The notes: generated by a model not told the origin, from the sequence alone. A DNA stretch of 64,000 nt from Streptomyces sp. NBC_01485 (GCF_036227125.1 NZ_CP109435.1:5766001-5830000), one strand, 5' to 3'; positions 25,658 to 33,241 are shown, counted from the first letter of the stretch. Made by a program: numbers and translations.

Positions 25658-27424
25658 TTAGCCGCGTCTGCGGCTCCTTCGGGCCGTGTACAGCTTCCAG
25701 GTGGCGAAGGCCAGGGGGAGTTCCATGATCCAGACGCCGGTGACCGCGTCCCACTCCGGGTCGGCGGCCGCGGACTCGTCGGCGGTGATGATCCCGCAGA
25801 GCAGGCCCCAGGACACCGCCAGCAGGCCCACGAGGCAGAGGGCGGTGGTCCAGGCCCACGTGGCGCCGGTGCCTGCGGCGGATCGCGGTGCGGAGGTCGC
25901 CTTGCGGGGTTGCGGCTGGGGGATGTGGCCGGGGTCGCGGGCCGGCATCCGTACCGTCGCCTCGGAGGGGGCCGCCGCGTCCAGTGCCGCTATGCGCTCC
26001 GGGGTCACCCCCCGGTACAGCGTGGGTTCCACGGTGACCGAGAAGCCGTCGTGGCCGGTGAGGCTGCGGGCGCCGTCGGGGCGGGTGGTCATCGCCGCGC
26101 AGGCGTCGTAGCGCACGGTGATCGGGCCCCTGGGGGTCAGGAGGCTGACGCCCTCGGCGCCGATGACCAGGGTGACCTGCTCGTCCTCCAGGGACTGGTG
26201 GCGGGTGCCGGTGACGGAGGCGGTGGAGCACTGGGGGGCGAGGGTGAGGCCCGCCCAGTCGACGCCCCGGCCGGGGACCTGGAGCAGCGCGCCGTCCCAG
26301 GCCTCGCGGGCGACCTCGCGCAGGTCGTCCAGGGTCACCGCGTTCAGCTCCGCCTTGTGCTGCTCGGGGGTGAGGATGCGGTGCCCGAGCAGCAGGCTCA
26401 GCGCGTACGAGGGGAGGGTGGCGGCGCCGAGGTCGGGGGTGTCGTAGATCTTGAGGAGCTTGGTGCGGGCGGAGTCCAGTTCGGACTGCTCGATGCGGCC
26501 CGCGCGGAGGCGGGCGAGGGTGTCGACGAAGCCGCCGACGACCGCGTCCTGCTTCTGCGGGAGGGAGTCGGCGTACGCGGTGAGGGTGGCGAAGTCGGCG
26601 TCGCGCGGGGCGTAGTCGGCCTCCGCGGAGTAGGAGTAGCCGCCCTCCTGGCGCAGGTCCTGGAAGAGGGCCTTGCCCAGGACGTCCGCGAAGACACTGG
26701 CCGCGGTCGAGCGGCGCAGCACCGAGGTGAGGACGACGTGGCCGTCGTCGCCGCTGATGTACGCGGGGGTGGTGGGCAGGGCGCTGGTCGCGGCGGGGGC
26801 GGGGAAGCGGGTGCCTGCGGGGAGGGTGAGGTCCAGGCCCTCGGGGACGTGGTCGCTGGTGATCCAGAGGACCGCGTTGTCGCGGGTGAAGCGGGTCTGC
26901 GCCCAGTGGCGGACCTGGTCGGGGGTCAGGCTCCAGGTGCCCAGCTCGTTGTAGCTGGACAGGCCGTAGCCCTGGGCGCCGTAGCGCCACAGCGGCATCC
27001 GCTGCTGGGGGCCGCCGCCGCGGCCGGCCGCCTCCGTGCGGAGGATCTCCTTCTCCGTCTCCAGCCGTTCCATCGGCAGGTCGCGCAGCCCCGCGCACAC
27101 GCTGTTGAGGTACGTGACGACCTCCTCCTCGCTGCCGTGGACGTGGAAGAGGGTGTATGCGTTCGCCGTCGCGCCGTTGTAGTGCAGGTCGGACAGGCCG
27201 AGGCGGTGCAGGGCGAGGTGCTCGACGAGGTGGGTGAGGCCGGCGGTGGCCAGGGTCTCGTCGGCGTGGCCCACCCGGAAGAAGAGACCGGCGGTGATCT
27301 CGTTGCCGGACGCGGGGGCGGGGGCGTAGAGGGTGGGGATGTGGTGGGTGGTGGTGTGGGAGATCAGGCCGGTGAGGGCGGCGAGGGCGTCCACGGTGCT
27401 GTCGTCGTGCAGGTCGGTGGTCAT
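25658..27424 (-). CDS. M16-like zinc metalloprotease with C-terminal membrane anchor
   Basis: The 588-residue protein carries the inverted zinc motif of M16 peptidases, HLVEH at residues 65-69, with a following acidic helix (LETEKEILRTEAAG, residues 121-134) that could supply the third ligand. Residues 190-420 look like the second, non-catalytic M16 domain. There is no signal peptide; two hydrophobic helices occur near the C-terminus (WTTALCLVGLLAVSWGLLCG and VWIMELPLAFATWKLY). This places the protease domain probably on the cytoplasmic side. The ATG overlaps the stop of the upstream gene (ATGA), so the pair is translationally coupled. The substrate is unknown. M16 enzymes process peptides, so a role in maturing or degrading peptides is inferred. 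Confidence 0.8.
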   Translation of the reverse strand: MTTDLHDDSTVDALAALTGLISHTTTHHIPTLYAPAPASGNEITAGLFFRVGHADETLATAGLTHLVEHLALHRLGLSDLHYNGATANAYTLFHVHGSEEEVVTYLNSVCAGLRDLPMERLETEKEILRTEAAGRGGGPQQRMPLWRYGAQGYGLSSYNELGTWSLTPDQVRHWAQTRFTRDNAVLWITSDHVPEGLDLTLPAGTRFPAPAATSALPTTPAYISGDDGHVVLTSVLRRSTAASVFADVLGKALFQDLRQEGGYSYSAEADYAPRDADFATLTAYADSLPQKQDAVVGGFVDTLARLRAGRIEQSELDSARTKLLKIYDTPDLGAATLPSYALSLLLGHRILTPEQHKAELNAVTLDDLREVAREAWDGALLQVPGRGVDWAGLTLAPQCSTASVTGTRHQSLEDEQVTLVIGAEGVSLLTPRGPITVRYDACAAMTTRPDGARSLTGHDGFSVTVEPTLYRGVTPERIAALDAAAPSEATVRMPARDPGHIPQPQPRKATSAPRSAAGTGATWAWTTALCLVGLLAVSWGLLCGIITADESAAADPEWDAVTGVWIMELPLAFATWKLYTARRSRRRG

Positions 27425-28404
27425 CGGCTGCCCCCTCCTCGGGTGTCCAGCGCGGACTTGCGGCAGTTGAGGAACGCCGACTTCTTGTCGGGCAGGTACT
27501 GCCACGGGAACTCGGACGCGCGGTCGCCGAGGAACGCGAAGTGCGGGGCCGCGTCAGCGAAGTGGCCGCCGAGCGAGAAGGCGAACGCGAACGCGTTGTG
27601 CGCGCCGATCGAGTTCCAGTCGGGCCGGTGGTCCGGGTGCAGTACGGAGACCTGGGCGGCGAAGCGCAGGTCGTCGCGGACCGGCAGCCCGCGCATGTAG
27701 GCCGCGTCCTCGCCGCCGGGCAGGTCGAGCCACTGCTCGATGTGGACGAGGGCGACCAGGGCGGCGGCGTTCGAACCGTCGGGGGCGGCGGTCGCGCACT
27801 CGCGGGCGAAGCCGTGCGCCGCGTCCCACGAGCCGCTCCACTTCGGGCACAACTGCTGGAGCAGTTGGGTCTGGGCGCGGTAGTGGTGGGGGTGGTGGGC
27901 GGCCAGCCGGTCGTAGCGGCGGCGGGCCTCCGCCTGCCCCAGTTGCAGCCCGCGCGCGGTCATCAGGCGGGCGGTCCAGGCGGGGGCGTACGCGGGGTGC
28001 TCGGCGCACACCTCGATCAGTATCTGCTCGGCCCGGCGCAGCCAGTCGTGGAACTGGCTGAACTGGTCCCGCGAGACGTGCTGGGCGCGGGCCCCGCTGC
28101 GGATGTCCCAGCCGATGTAGACGTACCGCTCGGCGAGGAGGGTGCGCGGGAGCGGGTCGGCGGGCTGGTCGGCGGCCGCCCGCTCCAGGAAGTCCTCGAC
28201 GCCGGGAAGGTCGGCGAGGAGGCTGGAGGCCGAGGCGAGCTTGTCGACGGAGTCGAGCGCCGCGAAGCAGTCCCGGACGGCCGGCCAGTGCCCGGCCTGC
28301 GCGGCGCTGCGCAGCGGGATCAGCTCGGGTGTGTTGTCGTACGGGTCGAAAGTCGGGCCTGATGAGCCCGCGCCCATGGGTCTGGCGCTGGTGGTGCTGG
28401 TCAT
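27421..28404 (-). CDS. helical-repeat protein, DUF4034-like, partner of M16 protease
   Basis: This 327-residue cytoplasmic protein is mostly alpha-helical with TPR-like periodicity (PAYAPAWTARLMTARGLQLG; HHYRAQTQLLQQLCPKWSGS; FARECATAAPDGSNAAALVA). The CPKWSGSWD segment and overall pattern recall the DUF4034 group, which I could not verify. It overlaps the M16-like gene by four bases and precedes it in the transcript, suggesting a physical or functional partnership. Three ~20-base direct repeats lie just upstream of the start. Confidence 0.75.
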   Translation of the reverse strand: MTSTTSARPMGAGSSGPTFDPYDNTPELIPLRSAAQAGHWPAVRDCFAALDSVDKLASASSLLADLPGVEDFLERAAADQPADPLPRTLLAERYVYIGWDIRSGARAQHVSRDQFSQFHDWLRRAEQILIEVCAEHPAYAPAWTARLMTARGLQLGQAEARRRYDRLAAHHPHHYRAQTQLLQQLCPKWSGSWDAAHGFARECATAAPDGSNAAALVALVHIEQWLDLPGGEDAAYMRGLPVRDDLRFAAQVSVLHPDHRPDWNSIGAHNAFAFAFSLGGHFADAAPHFAFLGDRASEFPWQYLPDKKSAFLNCRKSALDTRGGGSR

Positions 28405-28506
28405 GCCGTCCGCCCCCTGGCGTCACTGTCCGCGGCGCGCGGGCTGGCCCCCCAGGGCGCGCGGCGGGGTTCGTCTTCTTCCTGACGTCGTCGAGCTTCA
28501 CGTCAT

Positions 28507-28550
28507 CAAGTTCGAGTCGAGGTCGGCAAGTTCGAGTTGACGTGATCAAG
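28507..28550. promoter_or_regulatory. tandem direct repeats upstream of the DUF4034-like/M16 operon
   Basis: CAAGTTCGAGT occurs at 28507-28517 and again at 28527-28537 (20-base period), and a third partial unit TGATCAAGT follows at 28543-28551; CGTCATCAAG and CGTGATCAAG bracket the array. It lies about 100 bases upstream of the start at 28404 and within 60 bases of acpS on the other strand. Periodic repeats on one face of the helix suggest a regulator binding site. Confidence 0.45.
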
Positions 28551-28601
28551 TCGCCGCAGGCTAGCAGCCGCCTGTGACAGCGCGGCCGTAGGGTGCTCGG
28601 C

Positions 28602-28973
28602 ATGAGCATCATCGGGGTCGGTATCGACGTTGCCGAGATCGAGCGGTTCGCGGCGTCAATGGAGCGGACGCCGGGGCTTGCCCAGCGGCTGTTCCTGGAG
28701 AGCGAGTTGCTGCTGCCGAGCGGGGAGCGGCGGGGGGCCGCCTCGCTGGCGGCGCGGTTCGCGGCGAAGGAGGCGCTGGCCAAGGCGCTGGGGGCGCCGC
28801 CCGGGCTGCTGTGGACGGACGCGGAGGTGTACGTCGAGGGCAGCGGGCGGCCTCGGTTGCGGGTGCGGGGGAGCGTCGCCGCGCGGGCGGCCGAACTGGG
28901 CGTTCGCTCGTGGCATGTGTCGTTGAGTCATGACGCGGGCGTGGCTTCGGCGGTGGTGATCGCCGAGGGGTGA
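28602..28973 (+). CDS. acpS: holo-[acyl-carrier-protein] synthase
   Basis: AcpS transfers 4'-phosphopantetheine from CoA to acyl carrier proteins. The 123-residue protein has MSIIGVGIDVAEIERF at its N-terminus, with the Mg-binding Asp in GIDV, and RFAAKEALAKALG with the catalytic-site Glu. ATG 28602 gives exactly the family length. It precedes nnr, another cofactor-maintenance gene, and its substrate CoA depends on coaA 5.5 kb away. Confidence 0.95.
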   Translation: MSIIGVGIDVAEIERFAASMERTPGLAQRLFLESELLLPSGERRGAASLAARFAAKEALAKALGAPPGLLWTDAEVYVEGSGRPRLRVRGSVAARAAELGVRSWHVSLSHDAGVASAVVIAEG

Positions 28974-29024
28974 TCGCCGGCGGGTGAGCCGACCGGGTGC
29001 GGTGAGCGGGGGGTGGTCCGCGTA

Positions 29025-29060
29025 GAAATGTGACACTTGGGTGGGGGAATGTCACATTTC
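29025..29060. promoter_or_regulatory. 11-base inverted repeat between acpS and nnr
   Basis: GAAATGTGACA (29025-29035) and TGTCACATTTC (29050-29060) are perfect reverse complements around a 14-base G-rich centre. The AT-rich arms stand out from the surrounding GC-rich DNA. No T run follows, so an operator is more likely than a terminator. It lies 56 bases before the nnr start. Confidence 0.55.
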
Positions 29061-29115
29061 CACAGCTCACCTACCCGTGATGCGGTGGTGGGGGCGGCCG
29101 GGGGAGACTCGGCGT

Positions 29116-30654
29116 ATGCGTACTGCCTACTGCGTGGAGACCGTTCGTCGTGCCGAGCGGGCCCTGATGGCCCGGGTTCCGGAAGGGGCGCTGATGCAGC
29201 GGGCCGCCGCCGGGCTGGCCGCCGCCTGTGCGGATCTGCTGGGGCGGGTGTACGGGCGGCGGATCGTGCTGCTGGTGGGGAGCGGGGACAACGGGGGTGA
29301 CGCCCTGTACGCCGGGGCTCGGCTGGCCCGGCGGGGGGCGGGGGTCACCGCTGTGCTGCTCGCGCCCGAGCGCACGCATGCCGGGGGGCTGGCGGCTCTG
29401 CGGCGGGCCGGGGGGCGCACGATCGCGGTTGGCGGGGCGGCCGGCGGGGGGTTCGGTGGCGCGGCCGGTGGGGCGGCTCGTGGGGTCGAGGAGGTTGTTC
29501 GGCGGGCCGATCTGGTGCTGGACGGCATCGTCGGGATCGGGGGGAGGGGCGGGCTGCGGCCGGAGGCGGCCGGGTTGGCCGCGGTGGTCGCCGGGGCGCG
29601 GGCTCTCGTCGTCGCCGTCGATCTGCCCAGCGGGGTCGACGCCGACACCGGGGAGGTGCGCGGGAGTGCGATCCGCGCCGACCTGACCGTCACCTTCGGC
29701 ACGCACAAGCCGGGGTTGCTCGTCGATCCGGCGCGGGAGTACGCCGGGTCGGTGCGGCTCGTCGACATCGGGCTCGGGGGCGAACTGCCCGACCGGGCGG
29801 AGCTGGAGGCCTTGCAGCATGCGGACGTGGCCGCGTTGTTGCCGGTGCCGGGTGGGGAGAGCGACAAGTACCGGCGCGGTGTCGTCGGGATCGCGGCCGG
29901 GTCGGCCCGGTATCCGGGTGCGGCCGTGCTGGCCGTCGCGGGGGCGCTGCGGGGCGGGGCGGGGGCCGTGCGGTACGTCGGGCCGGCCGGGGACGCGGTC
30001 ATCGCACGGTTTCCCGAGACGCTCGTGTCCGACCAGGGGCCCGGGCGGGCGGGGCGGGTGCAGGCGTGGGTCGTCGGGCCGGGGATCGGGGACGACGCGC
30101 GGACGGTGGCGGAGGTGCTGGCCGCGGAGGTGCCGGTGCTGATCGACGCGGACGGGTTGCGGCTGGCGGACGCCGGTGCGGTACGGGGGCGTGGCGCGCC
30201 GACGTTGATGACGCCGCACGCGGGGGAGGCGGCCGCGTTGTTGGGGGTGGCGCGGGAGGAGGTGGAGGGGGCTCGGCTGGCATCGGTGCGGGAGTTGGCG
30301 GCGCGGTATCGGGCGACGGTGTTGCTGAAGGGGTCGACGACGTTGGTCGCGGGTGCGGGTGCGGGTGCGGGTGCGGGTGCGGGTGCGGGTGCGGGTGCGG
30401 GTGTCGGGGGTGCGGGTGTGGTGCGGGTGAATGCCACGGGGACTGCTTGGCTGGCGACGGCTGGGAGTGGAGACGTGTTGTCGGGGCTTGCGGGGTCGTT
30501 GCTGGCGGCGGGGTTGAGTGCGTTGGATGCGGGGAGTGTGGGGGCGTATCTGCATGGGTTGGCGGGGCGGTTCGCGGCGGAGGGGGCGCCGGTGGGGGCG
30601 CAGGATGTGGCGGAGGGGGTTCGGGGGGCTTGGCGGGATGTGGTCAGGGGGTAG
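29116..30654 (+). CDS. nnr: bifunctional NAD(P)H-hydrate epimerase/dehydratase
   Basis: This 512-residue enzyme repairs hydrated NADH and NADPH. The N-terminal half is the YjeF epimerase domain (GSGDNGGDALYAGARLARRG; AVDLPSGVDADTG). The C-terminal half is the ADP-dependent dehydratase domain (DADGLR, MTPHAGEAAALLG, ATAGSGDVLSGL with the catalytic Asp). A run of nine GCGGGT units inserts (Ala-Gly)9 into the dehydratase domain after TTLVAG. ATG 29116 (MRTAYCVETVRRAE) was chosen as the family-like start. Confidence 0.93.
   Translation: MRTAYCVETVRRAERALMARVPEGALMQRAAAGLAAACADLLGRVYGRRIVLLVGSGDNGGDALYAGARLARRGAGVTAVLLAPERTHAGGLAALRRAGGRTIAVGGAAGGGFGGAAGGAARGVEEVVRRADLVLDGIVGIGGRGGLRPEAAGLAAVVAGARALVVAVDLPSGVDADTGEVRGSAIRADLTVTFGTHKPGLLVDPAREYAGSVRLVDIGLGGELPDRAELEALQHADVAALLPVPGGESDKYRRGVVGIAAGSARYPGAAVLAVAGALRGGAGAVRYVGPAGDAVIARFPETLVSDQGPGRAGRVQAWVVGPGIGDDARTVAEVLAAEVPVLIDADGLRLADAGAVRGRGAPTLMTPHAGEAAALLGVAREEVEGARLASVRELAARYRATVLLKGSTTLVAGAGAGAGAGAGAGAGAGVGGAGVVRVNATGTAWLATAGSGDVLSGLAGSLLAAGLSALDAGSVGAYLHGLAGRFAAEGAPVGAQDVAEGVRGAWRDVVRG
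30349..30402 (+). repeat. hexanucleotide microsatellite (GCGGGT)9 inside nnr
   Basis: Nine perfect tandem copies of GCGGGT encode (Ala-Gly)9 between two strands of the dehydratase domain. Copy-number change would stay in frame and only lengthen or shorten this loop. The array is followed by a degenerate GTCGGG GGTGCGGGT stretch. Confidence 0.9.
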
Positions 30655-30676
30655 GGGGCGTGGTTTTTTCGCCCCC
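30654..30676. terminator. hairpin after nnr
   Basis: GGGGGCG (30654-30660) pairs with CGCCCCC (30670-30676) around a loop containing TTTTTT, overlapping the end of nnr. The following sequence to 30745 contains a GGGGGCTGCCGCCCC phrase that recurs in reverse orientation near 55157. A terminator is plausible but the T run is in the loop. Confidence 0.45.
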
Positions 30677-30808
30677 GCCGCCCCTACCCGTCCCATCCCG
30701 TCCCTGGGGGCTGCCGCCCCGCGCATCTTTGGCGACTTCAGTCAGTATTTCGTGGGCATCGCAGGCGGCATCCGTATTGAGCGCTCAGACGATTTTGCGT
30801 ACAGCAAA

Positions 30809-30844
30809 GGCCCCTCTCAACTCTCGCCCGGGTTGAGAGGGGCC
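30809..30844. terminator. strong hairpin terminator downstream of the HTH/DUF5919-like gene
   Basis: GGCCCCTCTCAAC (30809-30821) pairs perfectly with GTTGAGAGGGGCC (30832-30844). Read on the minus strand, it is followed by TTTGCTGT. It lies 28 bases past the stop of the minus-strand regulator and marks the left edge of the island. Confidence 0.8.
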
Positions 30845-30871
30845 AGGGCCCTTTTCTGCCTTTCGCGATGA

Positions 30872-31645
30872 CTAACGCTGCCTGTTGAGCGCAGGCTCTA
30901 CCGGTACACCCCTTGACCACAACTCCTCTGCGTGCTCAGCAAATCGAGCGAACATGCCCCCGTCGTCGTACCGCCGCAAGTGCAGGAGTGGCGAGTCATG
31001 CCCGACCATTCGGGCGAGGTGAGGAGTAACCAGCGCCTCGTTGTCGAATCGGAACACGGACAGGGATACGTGATTTACCGCATCATCTGGGGTCGAGAAA
31101 CGCGTTTCCAGACTCTCATGTGACCCGAGCTTGCCCAGGTGTTCAAGTGTGATGCGAATCCGCGTGGATACTGTGAGTGCCACATCTTCGATTATTTCTC
31201 GATTGCGCGTCACTTCCCCGTCCGGGTCGCCCAGGAGGAAGCGAACTCGACAGCCGCTGTCGAGCTTCTGGCGCAGGGTTGAGACGAATGCAGGCTGGTC
31301 GAGCCACAGGAAGTAATTCGTGTACCCCGCGAAGAATAGTTCTCCTGTGGCATTGGCGATCAGCTCACCCCATACGGTTGAAGGGCAAGAAGATCGGTAC
31401 GGATAGGAACGGACGATCTCCCGGTCGCCACCGGTTTTAATGCGGTCCTTGACGACTTTCGGCCACAGCATTTCTTCGTCAACTCCCAACGCCTTGCAGG
31501 CGTCTTCCCGGTTCCGGGCGTGCGGGATCAGATCGGCGTCCGCAACCCATCGCTCAACGGTCTTGCCCGAAACGCCAACTCGGGCGGCAAGCTGCCGTGG
31601 CGTCAGTCCGGCGGACTGCATAGCTGAGCGTAGGGCGGTGTTCAA
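30872..31645 (-). CDS. HTH transcriptional regulator with DUF5919-like sensor domain
   Basis: From TTG 31645 (MNTALRSAMQSAGLTPRQLA) the protein has 257 residues: an N-terminal XRE-like helix-turn-helix (LTPRQLAARVGVSGKTVERWV) and a C-terminal domain of about 190 residues (SSCPSTVWGELIANATGELFFAGYTNYFLW). That domain resembles DUF5919/phospholipase-D-like regulators known to me from Streptomyces. The TTG is preceded by GGGGGGA; a frame extends to ATG 31759 but its start has no good ribosome-binding site. Codon use is less GC-biased than that of its neighbours, consistent with horizontal transfer. It is divergent from the small-gene cluster and is presumably its regulator. Confidence 0.8.
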   Translation of the reverse strand: MNTALRSAMQSAGLTPRQLAARVGVSGKTVERWVADADLIPHARNREDACKALGVDEEMLWPKVVKDRIKTGGDREIVRSYPYRSSCPSTVWGELIANATGELFFAGYTNYFLWLDQPAFVSTLRQKLDSGCRVRFLLGDPDGEVTRNREIIEDVALTVSTRIRITLEHLGKLGSHESLETRFSTPDDAVNHVSLSVFRFDNEALVTPHLARMVGHDSPLLHLRRYDDGGMFARFAEHAEELWSRGVPVEPALNRQR

Positions 31646-31695
31646 GGTTCCCCCCGGGGACGTTTGGGCGTTCTTCCACGCTACCGCCGAGGCGT

Positions 31696-31717
31696 CCCAG
31701 GTGTCGCGGCACCTGGG
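31696..31717. promoter_or_regulatory. operator-like inverted repeat between divergent island genes
   Basis: CCCAGGTG (31696-31703) and CACCTGGG (31710-31717) form a perfect dyad with a six-base centre. It sits in the spacer between the HTH regulator (minus) and the first small gene (plus), exactly where an autoregulatory site is expected. Binding is inferred. Confidence 0.5.
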
Positions 31718-31820
31718 CAAAGACGTCCTTGATGGGCCGTCAGCATGGTCAGACAGCAAGTACCCCCGCGACCGTGCGACCGGTCCGGGGGCGTGGCCAA
31801 CGCTTCAGAGGAGCGTCGAC

Positions 31821-32167
31821 GTGACAGACCCTATCCGCACTGCACTCGAACGGGTCAGAGCCGTATTCCGGCCCTGTACCCCCGGCAGGTACCGACCTGC
31901 TACACCCCCCCCGCAGCGCCTCCAGTGCCCGCTAGGCGTCTCTCGCCGGACGTGTGGGGAGCGAGGCTGGTGACGGCCCGCAGGCGTCGCGGGCAACGTC
32001 ACGCGCCGCTCGTGCAGGCTCCGCAGCCGCAGGCGCGCGCAGAGTGGTCGCCGCAGTCGTGGGAGTACACGGGCGCTCTCGTCCGGCCCTACGTCGAACG
32101 CCTGGGTGACCCGCCCAGGAACGCCGGTACAAGCGCCCAGGCAGACCCTTGGAGGGATGCCAGGTGA
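31821..32167 (+). pseudogene. small island gene 1, frameshifted at a C8 run
   Basis: A GTG start with GAGGAG seven bases upstream opens MTDPIRTALERVRAVFRPCT. The frame then meets a run of eight C (31905-31912), after which a different frame continues without a stop to 32167 and carries RRLSPDVWGARLVTARRRRG and EYTGALVRPYVERLGD. That is the kind of C-terminus (ALVRPYV) I recall in ~115-residue Streptomyces proteins of this island type. One extra C would fuse the two halves into a ~115-residue protein. The stop at 32165-32167 overlaps the next GTG as GTGA, which supports the second frame being real. It could be a pseudogene, a programmed shift or a sequencing error. Confidence 0.6.
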
Positions 32168-32369
32168 GCATGACCATTTCGGTGTACCGGATCAATCCGG
32201 AACGGGTGTTCGCACACCCGTGCGTGCAAAGCGCACGGTAAAGCCGGTACGGGTGCCGGAAGTGAGCACGAGCTACCCGACGTGCACGTGTACGGGCTGC
32301 CAGGGCCGTCCGGAAATGCTGCGCGCCAAATTGGCCGAAGTGAACAGGCGCAGTAGGGGAGAACTTTGA
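32164..32369 (+). pseudogene. small island gene 2, apparent one-base deletion
   Basis: GGAGGG lies seven bases before GTG 32164, which opens MSMTISVYRINPE and then stops after 24 residues. Adding one A after CCGGAA (about 32200) would read NPETGVRTPVRAKRTVKPVR and continue in the open frame to the TGA at 32367-32369 (EVSTSYPTCTCTGCQGRPE). The rebuilt product would be about 68 residues with a CxCxxC cysteine cluster. The stop of that frame overlaps the ATG of the next gene, which argues that it was once coding. The function of intact relatives is unknown to me. Confidence 0.55.
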
Positions 32370-32638
32370 TGCGTTCGATCATCAAGGCTGCGGAATGGAT
32401 GCTGGGCGCAGAGGCCGCCGAGGGTGCCCCGCAGGGCATCTACTCGGCCGTGTGCATGACCTGTGGTGCGGAAGCGCAGCCAACCGACAACGAGCCTTTG
32501 CCGGTTGAAGTCTGGGCGCTGAAACACACGGGCCTCAATCCGACCCATCGGCAATTCAAGTCCATGGTCGAGACCTATTGGCGCGTGACTCCGGCGGAGG
32601 GCAACCCCTACCGCGAGAGCGACGTCCAGGACGCCTGA
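32369..32638 (+). CDS. DUF7848-like small protein
   Basis: This 89-residue protein (MRSIIKAAEWMLGAEAAEGA) has a possible zinc site: VCMTCG, with a His/Thr-rich segment KHTGLNPTHRQFK following. It matches the pattern I recall for the Streptomyces DUF7848 family; I could not check this by search. ATG 32369 has GGGGAGA six bases upstream and overlaps the preceding frame's stop as ATGA. It belongs to the small-gene cluster divergent from the HTH regulator. Confidence 0.75.
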   Translation: MRSIIKAAEWMLGAEAAEGAPQGIYSAVCMTCGAEAQPTDNEPLPVEVWALKHTGLNPTHRQFKSMVETYWRVTPAEGNPYRESDVQDA

Positions 32639-32812
32639 CCACCCGCACAACCAGTACCAAAACTCGATGGCTGCCGCTCCGGGGCATCGCGAGGTGCAAG
32701 GGCAGTACCAAAGCCCCCGTTCCGGAAGATGAGTTATCGCGTCTGCCGGAACGGGTTGCAACACGGCGCGGGGACCGATTCCCCGGAGTGGTACAGCGAA
32801 GGGATAAGCACC

Positions 32813-33022
32813 ATGAGCGCAATCCCCGAGTACGAGTTCGTCAGCGCGGCGGCCTGCCGTGACAAGAAGGTCGGCAACTGCCCGCAGGTGGCGGTGAACG
32901 TGCCGGGCACGGTGGCGTTGCGGGACAGTGAGCGTCCCGACACCGTCGTCACCATGACGGCTGAGCAGTGGGTGACGCTGACCTCTGCCGTCAAAGCCGG
33001 AGAGTTCGACCTGAGCGACTGA
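32813..33022 (+). CDS. DUF397 domain protein
   Basis: The 69-residue product (MSAIPEYEFVSAAACRDKKV) shows the DUF397 pattern: VALRDSERPDTVVTMTAEQW and KAGEFDL at the C-terminus. DUF397 proteins in Streptomyces are commonly encoded beside XRE-type regulators (the whiJ-like gene clusters), as here. The start is supported by AAGGGA upstream. A role as a small partner or antagonist of the regulator is inferred from the family context. Confidence 0.85.
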   Translation: MSAIPEYEFVSAAACRDKKVGNCPQVAVNVPGTVALRDSERPDTVVTMTAEQWVTLTSAVKAGEFDLSD

Positions 33023-33070
33023 GCGCCTGAGCGCCTGAGACTTGAGCGCCTGAGACCTGAGAGAGGCCCC

Positions 33071-33241
33071 GTGAACGAGTGCCCCCGCTGTACCGCCGAG
33101 TGCCCTACGGACCCTGAGAACGGGCTTCCGTGGTGTCCACGGTGCGGGGTGCACTTCGGACTCTCGCAACCGTCGTGCCGGGGCCTGTGGTGGTGGCGCA
33201 ACGCTGCCACTCGTGCCCCGGCACGACCGCGTGAGCACTGA
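33071..33241 (+). CDS. 56-residue putative zinc-ribbon protein
   Basis: A GTG start with GAGAGG five bases upstream opens a 56-codon frame beginning MNECPRCTAEC. Two CPRC knuckles (Cys4/Cys7 and Cys22/Cys25) spaced 14 residues apart form a classical zinc ribbon, followed by a tryptophan-rich RGLWWWRN and an Arg/Pro tail. It lies 48 bases after the DUF397 gene on the same strand. It may bind nucleic acid or another island protein. No family is recognised. Confidence 0.65.
   Translation: MNECPRCTAECPTDPENGLPWCPRCGVHFGLSQPSCRGLWWWRNAATRAPARPREH

Noticed and set aside
25571..27700. Long plus-strand open frame (709 codons) opposite the M16-like gene
   Set aside because: It lies antisense to a protein with a clear zinc motif, its translation is low-complexity Gly/Val/Glu-rich, and it has no ribosome-binding site. 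High GC makes such shadow frames common.
29071..30726. Long minus-strand open frame opposite nnr
   Set aside because: Translation is Arg/Pro/His-rich without domains. The plus strand has both catalytic domains of Nnr.
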